64,000 nucleotides of DNA. It comes from CAMLIZ01 sp966212505. Its GTDB lineage: Bacteria; Pseudomonadota; Gammaproteobacteria; Burkholderiales; Burkholderiaceae_C. Shown here in pieces: positions 57,444 through 64,000 of the stretch; position 1 is the stretch's first letter; every line of letters starts with the position of its first letter. A program made the translations under genes and the position numbers. Below the pieces are notes generated by a model. The model ran no database searches and was not told the origin of the DNA. It saw nothing but the letters and a program-made list of their open reading frames with translations. The DNA is taken from assembly GCA_966212505.1 (NCBI GenBank), contig CBIHRS010000022.1, forward strand, positions 9,922 to 73,921, written 5' to 3'.

Positions 57444-59267
57444 ATGATCCCTGTGATCGAGCTGCCGGCAGCGACCTTCGTCGCAGTCGGCCCGCGCGAC
57501 AGCGCGCAGCATGAAGCCAACGAGGCGATGCGCGCCGAGCGGCGCGCGGTGGAGCGCCGGCTGAGCGATGCGGCGCTGCAGGCGGTGGCCACCACCTTGC
57601 CGGTGGTGGCATTGCCCACGCTGGCCGTGATTCCGGCCGTGCTGTACCTCAAGGGTTTGTCCGCATTGCCGTTGCTGTGGGCCGTGGCGGCCCTGGTGGC
57701 TTGCAGTGCGTGGGCCGTGGTGCCGCTGATGCTGTGGCGGCATCCGCGCTGGGTGGGCGACACACGCCAGCAGCGGCTGCTGGTGGTGCTGCTGGCGCTG
57801 CTGTGCATGATGACGCTGGCGCTGGCGCCCTGGCTGCCAGAGCGGCCCGGCATGGAAGGCGAGCGCTGGGTGTTGGAGCTGGCACTGGCGATGACGGCGC
57901 TGATGGCCGCGCTGGCGCTGTCGCCGATGGGAGCCAGCGCGCTGCCGGCGATGCTGCTGATGCTCTCGCCGGCGCTGGCCGGGCTGATGCGCAGCGGGCC
58001 GGACACCAGCGGTGCCTGGGCGCAGGTGTGGATCGGCATCGCGCTGTGCGCCACGATGGGCTGGCTGGGCTTCTGGCGCCACCGCATCTGGGCCGGCATG
58101 CAGCGTGCGCTGATCATGCGCGACGACCGCATCCGCACGCTGGAGGCCGCGTGCGACATGGCGATCCGCGCCGACCGCGACAAGACCCGTTTCCTCGCGG
58201 TGGCCAGCCACGATCTGCGCCAGCCGATGCATGCGCTGGGCCTCTTCGCCGCCACGCTCGAGAAGCGGCTGCAGGGCTCGGTGGAAGAGCCGCTGGTGCG
58301 CAACGTGATGCACTCGATCGACGGGCTGGAGCGCTCGTTCAACGCGATGCTCGACGTGTCGCGCCTCGATGCCGGCACGGTGGAGCCCAACATCCAGTAC
58401 TTCCCGCTGCGCGACCTGTTCCGCCGGCTGCACATGCACTTCGTCGGCCAGGCCGAGCAGGCGGGCCTGGGGTTGCGCTTCTCGCCGGGCGGCAAGTCGG
58501 TGAGCAGCGATCCGCAGCTGCTCGAACGCATCGTCGGCAACCTGATCCAGAACGCCATCAAGTACACCGAGCGCGGCGGCATCGTCGTGGTGGCACGCAG
58601 CACCTCCACCCACGTCAACGTCGAGGTGTGGGACACCGGCGTGGGCATCCGCGCCGACGACCTGCCGCGCGTGTTCGACGAGTTCTGCCAGGTGGGCCGC
58701 GAGCGCCGCGCGCGGGCGCAGGGGCTGGGCATGGGGCTGGCGATCGTCAAGCGGCTGGCGCGCTTGCTCGGCCACCAGCTCACGGTGCGCTCCTGCCCCG
58801 GCCGCGGCACGATGTTCCGCATCGGCATCCCGATCGGCGGGCTGCCCGAGATCCAGGATGCCACCGCCGCCGCCGACACCGTGCCGATGCAGGTGATGCT
58901 GCCGCGCTCGGTGCTGGTGATCGACGACGAGGCGCCGATCCGCGAGGGCCTGCAGATGCTGCTGGAAGAGTGGGGCTACCAGGTGATCAGCGCCGCCACG
59001 ATGCGCGAGGCCGAGCTGGCGGTGCGGGCGCTGGAGATCTCGCCCGACCTGATCCTCAGCGACCTGCACCTGGGCGAAGGGCCGGATGGCATCGCGGCCA
59101 TCGAGGCGGTGCGTCGCCAGTGCGGCCAAGCGGTGCCGGCGATCCTGGTCACCGGCGACACCTCGCACGAGGAGATGCGCCGCGCCACCGACAGCGGCCA
59201 TCCGGTGCTGTTCAAGCCGCTGCAGGCGCGCAAGCTCTTCAACGCGTTGCGGGGACTGACTTCGTAA
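57444..59267 (+). CDS. Membrane hybrid histidine kinase with receiver domain
   Basis: A protein of 607 residues. Five to six hydrophobic helices at about 45-215 form a membrane sensor region without a large periplasmic domain. The kinase core starts at about 240 with His256 in AVASHDLRQPMHALGLF, followed by ATPase motifs LIQNAIKYTERG, DTGVGIRADDL and GLGMGLAIVKRLARL. The receiver domain (about 490-605) has VIDDEAPIREGL and Asp540 in ILSDLHLGEGPDG, and LFKPLQARKL. It is co-directional with the NarL-type regulator upstream, so the two likely form one pathway. Its signal is unknown. Confidence 0.92.
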   Translation: MIPVIELPAATFVAVGPRDSAQHEANEAMRAERRAVERRLSDAALQAVATTLPVVALPTLAVIPAVLYLKGLSALPLLWAVAALVACSAWAVVPLMLWRHPRWVGDTRQQRLLVVLLALLCMMTLALAPWLPERPGMEGERWVLELALAMTALMAALALSPMGASALPAMLLMLSPALAGLMRSGPDTSGAWAQVWIGIALCATMGWLGFWRHRIWAGMQRALIMRDDRIRTLEAACDMAIRADRDKTRFLAVASHDLRQPMHALGLFAATLEKRLQGSVEEPLVRNVMHSIDGLERSFNAMLDVSRLDAGTVEPNIQYFPLRDLFRRLHMHFVGQAEQAGLGLRFSPGGKSVSSDPQLLERIVGNLIQNAIKYTERGGIVVVARSTSTHVNVEVWDTGVGIRADDLPRVFDEFCQVGRERRARAQGLGMGLAIVKRLARLLGHQLTVRSCPGRGTMFRIGIPIGGLPEIQDATAAADTVPMQVMLPRSVLVIDDEAPIREGLQMLLEEWGYQVISAATMREAELAVRALEISPDLILSDLHLGEGPDGIAAIEAVRRQCGQAVPAILVTGDTSHEEMRRATDSGHPVLFKPLQARKLFNALRGLTS

Positions 59268-59364
59268 GCCAGTGTTGCGACGTGCAAGGCCAAAGCGTAG
59301 CGTAGGCCTTTTCCCAGCCGGGGGCTGTGTCTAGAGTGGGCAAAGCCCCCATTCAGGAGAAGCC

Positions 59365-61098
59365 ATGCCCGCCGCCGCCGTCCGCCTCGCCTTTCCCACC
59401 GCAGCGTCGCGCACCGAACACCGCTTCTGGCAGGCGGCCTATGCGCCCGGCGTGCCGGGCGACGTGGACCTGGACCGCTATCCCTCGCTGAACGAGTATT
59501 TCGACGAGGCGGTGATCAAGTACGCCGAGCGGCCCTGCCTGGTCAGTGCCCGCACCGAGATGAGCTATGCGCGCCTCGGCCGGCTGGTGAGCGCGCTGGC
59601 CGCCTGGCTGCAGGCGCAGGGCGTGCGCAAGGGCGACCGGGTGGCGATCATGCTGCCCAACTCCATGCAGTACCCGGTGGCGATCTTCGCGGCGCTGCGC
59701 ATCGGCGCGGTGGTCGTGAACGTCAATCCGCTGTACACCGCGCGCGAGCTGCATCACCAGTTGCTGGACAGCGGCGCCGAAACCATCCTGGTGATGGAGA
59801 TGTTCGCCCGCACGGTGCAGCAGGCGCTCGAGGGTACCCGGGTCAAGCGCGTGCTGCTCACGCAGATGGGCGACCTGCTGTCCGACGGCCTCAACCTGAA
59901 GGGCAAGGCCATCAACTTCGCGATCCGCCGCGTGAAGAAGATGGTGCCGGACTACGTGCTGCCGCAGGCGGTGTGGCTCAACGAGGCGCTGCGCATCGGC
60001 GGCCGCCTCACCGTGCACCGGCCGCTGGTGCTGGCCGACGACCTGGCGTTCCTGCAATACACCGGCGGCACCACCGGCGTGTCGAAGGGCGCGATGCTGA
60101 CGCACGGCAACGTGCTGGCCAACTGCCTGCAGGGCATGGCCTTCAGCAAGCCGATGCTCGAGGGCGAACGCCTCACCGCGGTGACGATGATTCCGCTGTA
60201 CCACGTGTATTCGCTGTCGGCCAACTGCCTGGTATTCATGGGGCTGGGCGGCCGCAACATCCTGATCTCGAACCCGCGCGACACCAAGCTGATCTTGCGC
60301 TCGCTCGAGGGCGAGCACTTCCATTGCATCGCCGGCGTCAACACCATGTTTGCCGCGCTGCTCGACACGCCCGAGTTCTGCAGCCGCGACTTCAGCGCGC
60401 TGAAGGCCACTTTCGCCGGCGGCATGGCCACGCATCCGTCGGTGGCCGAGCGCTGGCGCCAGGTGACCGGCTGCGCCATCTACGAAGGCTATGGGCTGAC
60501 CGAATGCTCCCCCATCGTCTCGATGCAGCCGATGGAGCGCGGCAAGGTGCCCGACCACTTCAGCGGCACCATCGGCGTGCCGGTGCCCTCCACCGACGTG
60601 CGGCTGCGCCGCGACGACGGCAGCTGGGCTGCGCTCGGCGAGCCGGGCGAGATCTGCGTGCGCGGGCCGCAGGTGATGCAGGGCTACTGGAAGCGCCCCG
60701 AGGAAACCGCCAAGGTGCTCGATGGCCAGGGCTGGCTCGCCACCGGCGACGTGGGCGTGTTCGACGAGCAGGGCTTCCTGAAGATCGTCGACCGCAAGAA
60801 GGACATGATCCTGGTCTCGGGCTTCAACGTGTACCCCAACGAGATCGAGGCGGTGATCGCGGCGCATCCGCTGGTGAAGGAAGTGGCGGCCGTCGGGGTG
60901 CCCGACGAGATCGCCGGCGAGCGCATCAAGGTGGTGGTGGTGCCGCGCGAACCGTCGCTGACGGTCGAGGACGTGATCGCGCACTGCCGCGCCAACCTCA
61001 CCGGCTACAAGATCCCGCGCATCGTGCAGATCCGCGACACCGAGCTGCCGAAGACGCCGGTGGGCAAGATTCTGCGGCGCGAGCTGCGAGACGCCTGA
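59365..61098 (+). CDS. fadD: Long-chain fatty-acid--CoA ligase (FadD-type)
   Basis: A protein of 577 residues; CAGGAGAAG precedes the ATG. AMP-binding motifs: LQYTGGTTGVSKGAML (P-loop), YEGYGLTECSPIVSM (A8-like), WLATGDVGVFDEQGFLKIVD with the ATP-binding Asp, and the C-terminal DRKKDMILVSGFNVYPNEIE and KTPVGKILRREL, where the catalytic Lys sits. It activates long-chain fatty acids to acyl-CoA with ATP, membrane-associated, in beta-oxidation. It is followed by a convergent secreted-protein gene; no fad partner genes are near. Confidence 0.93.
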   Translation: MPAAAVRLAFPTAASRTEHRFWQAAYAPGVPGDVDLDRYPSLNEYFDEAVIKYAERPCLVSARTEMSYARLGRLVSALAAWLQAQGVRKGDRVAIMLPNSMQYPVAIFAALRIGAVVVNVNPLYTARELHHQLLDSGAETILVMEMFARTVQQALEGTRVKRVLLTQMGDLLSDGLNLKGKAINFAIRRVKKMVPDYVLPQAVWLNEALRIGGRLTVHRPLVLADDLAFLQYTGGTTGVSKGAMLTHGNVLANCLQGMAFSKPMLEGERLTAVTMIPLYHVYSLSANCLVFMGLGGRNILISNPRDTKLILRSLEGEHFHCIAGVNTMFAALLDTPEFCSRDFSALKATFAGGMATHPSVAERWRQVTGCAIYEGYGLTECSPIVSMQPMERGKVPDHFSGTIGVPVPSTDVRLRRDDGSWAALGEPGEICVRGPQVMQGYWKRPEETAKVLDGQGWLATGDVGVFDEQGFLKIVDRKKDMILVSGFNVYPNEIEAVIAAHPLVKEVAAVGVPDEIAGERIKVVVVPREPSLTVEDVIAHCRANLTGYKIPRIVQIRDTELPKTPVGKILRRELRDA

Positions 61099-61116
61099 AG
61101 CCTCGTTCCAGGGACC

Positions 61117-61986
61117 TCAGCCGCTGCAGACCATCGAGCGTGTCTGCGGGTCCTTGAACGTCGCGTGGCAGGTCTTGCGCAGCCCGTCGACGCAGGCGTC
61201 GATCGTCTTCTTGTCTTTCGGGTATTCGAGGTGAGGGCGGCATTGCGGCCGGCTGGCGTTCTGCGCCAGGCACTCCCGGATGGCCGTCAGGTTGAAGACG
61301 CGCAGGCCATAGCGGCAGTTCTCCCAGACCAGCGAGCTCAGGCTGGCGTCGGACTCGGATTTGTTCAGTGCAGCAAAGGCCTCTTTCTGTGCGGCCCGGC
61401 AGCCGGCGTCTGCACACTTCTCGACGGCGAGCTTCAGCTGGACCTTGTCGAACGGCTGCTTCGCGTGCTCGATGTCGACGTTGGCGAGGATGCCGTTGCG
61501 CGACAGCTCTTCGAACATCGGCGGCGGGAGCTTGGCCGAGAACGCGAAGTCCAGTTCCTGCTGCACCGCAGCCTGCACGTGCTGCTTCAACAGCGAGTGG
61601 ACTTCGTCGGCGGAAGCGACCGGACCTTCCATGGTGCCGCACGCCACATTCTTTGCCGAGTCGGTGAAGGTGCCTCCCACGTCCATCGCGCGCCAGCGGC
61701 CATCCACCCGGATCAGCCCGTATCGGTAGACCTCGATCGATTCGTCGGTGCGGCGCAGCCCGCCGTCTTCGCTGATCAGCGCGCAGAGGTAGGCCGCCGA
61801 GCCGAACTTGGCCAGGTCCTTCACGACGAAGCGGACCGTCCGCTCGTCGCCGCGCGCGGCATCGAGGATCGCCTGCCGGTCGGGATCGGTGCGGGGCAGG
61901 TCGCGGCCCTGCGCGCAGGCCAGTGAAGCGAAAGTCGAGAGGGCGAGGCCGCCCAGCGCGGCGGCGAGAAGGGTGCGGAGATTCAT
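61117..61986 (-). CDS. Secreted Cys-containing protein of unknown function
   Basis: A protein of 289 residues; ATG 61986 gives a signal peptide cut near ACA-QGRDL. The mature part has eight or more Cys (YLCALIS, NVACGTM, EKCADAGCRAA, ENCRYGLR, IRECLAQN, PQCRPHL, IDACVDGLRKTC, MVCSG), probably forming disulfides in the periplasm. There is no known motif. It is convergent with fadD (18 bases) and divergent from tssA. Confidence 0.75.
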   Translation of the reverse strand: MNLRTLLAAALGGLALSTFASLACAQGRDLPRTDPDRQAILDAARGDERTVRFVVKDLAKFGSAAYLCALISEDGGLRRTDESIEVYRYGLIRVDGRWRAMDVGGTFTDSAKNVACGTMEGPVASADEVHSLLKQHVQAAVQQELDFAFSAKLPPPMFEELSRNGILANVDIEHAKQPFDKVQLKLAVEKCADAGCRAAQKEAFAALNKSESDASLSSLVWENCRYGLRVFNLTAIRECLAQNASRPQCRPHLEYPKDKKTIDACVDGLRKTCHATFKDPQTRSMVCSG

Positions 61987-62122
61987 GGCGGGGCGGATCG
62001 TACCGCTCCCCAATACAGGGGACGCCGGGGCCGCTGCGAAATGACTTTCGGCCACTGTGCGCCCGGCAGCGGACACATAGAGTGGCCTGCAACAAACACG
62101 CAGACCGCGCCGAGCCCCTCGT

Positions 62123-63127
62123 ATGCCTGACTTCATGCTGGAGTCGCTTCTGTCACCCCTGGCGGGCGACGCCCCCTGCGGCGCCGACCTGGAGTACGAC
62201 CCTGCGTTCCTGGCATTGCAGGAAGCCGGCGCAGGGCGGCCCGAGCAGCAGTACGGCGACACGGTGATCGCCGCCGAGGAGCCCGACTGGCCCGCGGTGC
62301 ACGAACAGGCGCTCGAGCTCGCCCGGCGCACGCGCGATCTGCGGCTGGCCGTGTGGCTGGCCCGCAGCGGCGCCCGGCTCGAAGGCTGGGCCGGTGCGGT
62401 GCGCGGGCTGCGGCTGGTGCACGGCCTGCTCGACCAGCACTGGGACCATGTGCATCCGCAGCTCGATGCGAGCGACGGCAACGACCCCACCGCGCGCCTC
62501 AATGCGCTGATGCCGCTGGTGCACCCCGAGGGCCTGAAAGACCTGCGCACCGCCGCGCTCACCGGCGCCCGCGGCGGCCCCAGCGTGCGCGACGTGGAGC
62601 TGGCCTTCGGCCGTGCCGAGCCGGCGCCGGGCGAGGCCGTGCCCACCGAGCAGGGCCTGGCCGATGCGCTGGCCGCCGCGGTGGCGCGCTCGCCCGAGCT
62701 GGCCGACCAGCTGCAGGCGGGCCTGCAGGCGGTGGACGGCATCGTCGCGGTGATCGACCAGCGCGCGCCCACGCAGGGCCCCGACTTCGCGCCGCTGCGC
62801 AAGCTGATGCGTCACGTGGCCGAGGCCGGCCGCCGCGTGCAGACAAGCGGCACGCCGGAGGCCGAGGCGGCCGCCGCCATCGATGGCGCTGCCACAGCCG
62901 CGCGCGGCACCGTTGCGGTAGGCGCCATCGCTTCGCGCGAAGACGCGATCAAGGCGCTGCAGCGCGTGTGCGAATGGATCGAGCGCAACGAGCCCAGCCA
63001 TCCGGCGCCGCTGCTGATCCGCCGTGCGCAGCGGCTGATGAGCAAGAACTTCATCGACATCATCCGCGACCTCGTGCCGGATGGTCTCAACCAGATCGAA
63101 AGGCTCGCCGGCACCGGCAGCGAGTAG
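62123..63127 (+). CDS. tssA: Type VI secretion baseplate-associated protein TssA (ImpA family)
   Basis: A protein of 334 residues. The ImpA_N domain at the start (LLSPLAGDAPCGADLEYDPA, then DWPAVHEQALELARRTRDLR and LAVWLARSGARLEGW) is clear, and the C-terminus has SREDAIKALQRVCEWIERNE followed by PAPLLIRRAQRL. TssA primes and caps the assembling T6SS tail. It begins the core operon tssA-tssB-tssC. The start at 62123 (MPDFMLESL) lacks a strong ribosome-binding site; a second Met is 4 residues further. Confidence 0.93.
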   Translation: MPDFMLESLLSPLAGDAPCGADLEYDPAFLALQEAGAGRPEQQYGDTVIAAEEPDWPAVHEQALELARRTRDLRLAVWLARSGARLEGWAGAVRGLRLVHGLLDQHWDHVHPQLDASDGNDPTARLNALMPLVHPEGLKDLRTAALTGARGGPSVRDVELAFGRAEPAPGEAVPTEQGLADALAAAVARSPELADQLQAGLQAVDGIVAVIDQRAPTQGPDFAPLRKLMRHVAEAGRRVQTSGTPEAEAAAAIDGAATAARGTVAVGAIASREDAIKALQRVCEWIERNEPSHPAPLLIRRAQRLMSKNFIDIIRDLVPDGLNQIERLAGTGSE

Positions 63128-63155
63128 TCACGTTCCCCACGGAAGGAGCCCGTCC

Positions 63156-63665
63156 ATGGCAACCAGCAGCCAGAAGTTCATTGCCCGCAACCGCGCCCCG
63201 CGCGTGCAGATCGAATACGACGTGGAGCTGTACGGCGCCGAGAAGAAGGTGCAGCTGCCCTTCGTGATGGGCGTGCTGTCCGACCTGTCGGGCAAGCCGA
63301 GCGAGCCGCTGCCGCCGGTGTCCGACCGCAAGTTCCTCGACGTCGACGTCGACAACTTCGATGCCCGCATGAAGGCGATGAAGCCGCGCGTGGCCTTCCA
63401 GGTGCCCAACACCCTCACCGGCGAAGGCAACCTGATGGTCGACATCACCTTCGAGAGCATGGACGACTTCTCGCCCGCCGCGGTGGCGCGCAAGGTCGAC
63501 GGCCTGAAGCAGCTGCTCGAGGCGCGCCAGCAGCTGGCCAACCTGATCACCTACATGGACGGCAAGACCGGCGCCGAAGGCCTGATCGCCAAGGTGATCA
63601 AGGACGAGGCGCTGCTGAAGTCTTTGGCCGCCGCGACGCCGAAGGCGCCGCAGGAAAACCAATAA
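63156..63665 (+). CDS. tssB: Type VI secretion sheath small subunit TssB (VipA)
   Basis: A protein of 169 residues; ATG 63156 preceded by GGAAGGAG. It has the TssB hallmarks: SSQKFIARNRAPRVQIEYDV, GVLSDLSGKPSEPLPPVSDR and the RKFLDVDVDNFDARMKAMKP stretch, then the LKQLLEARQQLANLITYMDG region. It forms the contractile sheath with TssC, whose gene starts 27 bases later. Confidence 0.97.
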   Translation: MATSSQKFIARNRAPRVQIEYDVELYGAEKKVQLPFVMGVLSDLSGKPSEPLPPVSDRKFLDVDVDNFDARMKAMKPRVAFQVPNTLTGEGNLMVDITFESMDDFSPAAVARKVDGLKQLLEARQQLANLITYMDGKTGAEGLIAKVIKDEALLKSLAAATPKAPQENQ

Positions 63666-63692
63666 CGCCCCCTCACCAAGCGGAGATCCACC

Positions 63693-64000
63693 ATGGCCGA
63701 AGAAACCCTCGTCCAGTCGTCCGCCCTGAGCGGCATCGAATACGAAGGCGGCGAGTTCGCCTCGCTGCTGAACCGCGAGTTCAAGCCCAAGACCGACGAT
63801 GCCAAGACGGCCGTCGAGGCCGCGGTGCTCACGCTGGCGCAGCAGGCGTTGTCGCAGACGCAGCTGATCGGCAGCGACGTGATCATGTCGATCGAGGCGA
63901 TGATCGCCGAGCTCGACAAGAAGCTCTCGCAGCAGGTCAACGCGATCCTGCACCACGCCGACTTCCAGCAGATCGAGAGCGCCTGGCGCGGCCTGCACCA
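63693..64000 (+). CDS. tssC: Type VI secretion sheath large subunit TssC (VipB), 5' part
   Basis: The first 102 codons of tssC; the gene runs off the window. CGGAG stands before the ATG at 63693. The start (MAEETLVQSSALSGIEYEG), then FASLLNREFKPKT and the final FQQIESAWRGLHH are typical of TssC, whose full length is about 495 residues. It pairs with TssB in the contractile sheath. Confidence 0.95.
   Translation, partial: MAEETLVQSSALSGIEYEGGEFASLLNREFKPKTDDAKTAVEAAVLTLAQQALSQTQLIGSDVIMSIEAMIAELDKKLSQQVNAILHHADFQQIESAWRGLH

Overview
The window looks like a chromosomal segment of a high-GC betaproteobacterium of the order Burkholderiales, probably near the Leptothrix/Rubrivivax/Piscinibacter group. 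This is an inference from the base composition, a trimeric porin of the betaproteobacterial type, the hemC-hemD-hemX-hemY order, a LysR/ABM-type locus, and betaproteobacteria-like type VI secretion (T6SS) and lol genes. Coding density is very high. Only one stretch of about 300 bases (47,068-47,386) lacks an intact gene.

Left part (1-15.5 kb): a secreted Ser/Gly-rich protein cut by the window edge with a small lipoprotein; a GNAT acetyltransferase and a DODA-type dioxygenase; a probable operon of porin, periplasmic binding protein, OmpR-type regulator and sensor kinase (3.1-7.4 kb); a GspE/PilB-like ATPase with a spermidine-synthase-like protein; a TetR regulator preceded by a 34-bp near-perfect palindrome, with a hotdog thioesterase and a membrane protein; a hypoxanthine-DNA glycosylase and a TatD hydrolase; and a large hybrid histidine kinase.

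T6SS effector island (15.5-22.7 kb, minus strand): vgrG, then a membrane-associated effector whose frame stays open through a single in-frame TAG into an AHH-type nuclease domain, then two tandem paralogous immunity-like genes, then a secreted formylglycine-generating-enzyme-like protein. The toxin/immunity part is visibly AT-richer than its surroundings, which suggests horizontal transfer. The core T6SS operon begins 40 kb away at the right edge (tssA, tssB, partial tssC).

Housekeeping middle (22.8-45.7 kb): a CPBP protease coupled to lolD and lolC; recJ; an EgtB/SenA-like protein that has lost two of three metal-ligand histidines; argH; an AlgZ/AlgR-like LytTR two-component pair; three mosaic paralogous secreted proteins; ppc; a TPR/2-oxoglutarate-oxygenase-like gene; hemC-hemD-hemX-hemY; and tRNA-Arg(ACG) with a clear promoter and terminator. 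The argH-algZ-algR...hemC-hemD order matches the Pseudomonas locus but is split by a reverse-strand block.

Right part (45.7-64 kb): a LysR/small-protein locus with a decayed hydrolase remnant, a TonB receptor, a putative Na+/H+ antiporter, an internally deleted TetR pseudogene, a DinB protein, a GH26-like secreted glycosidase, a siderophore-interacting protein divergent from a MarR regulator with two operator-like repeats, a NarL-type regulator with a hybrid kinase, a fatty-acyl-CoA ligase, a secreted Cys-containing protein, and the start of the T6SS core operon.
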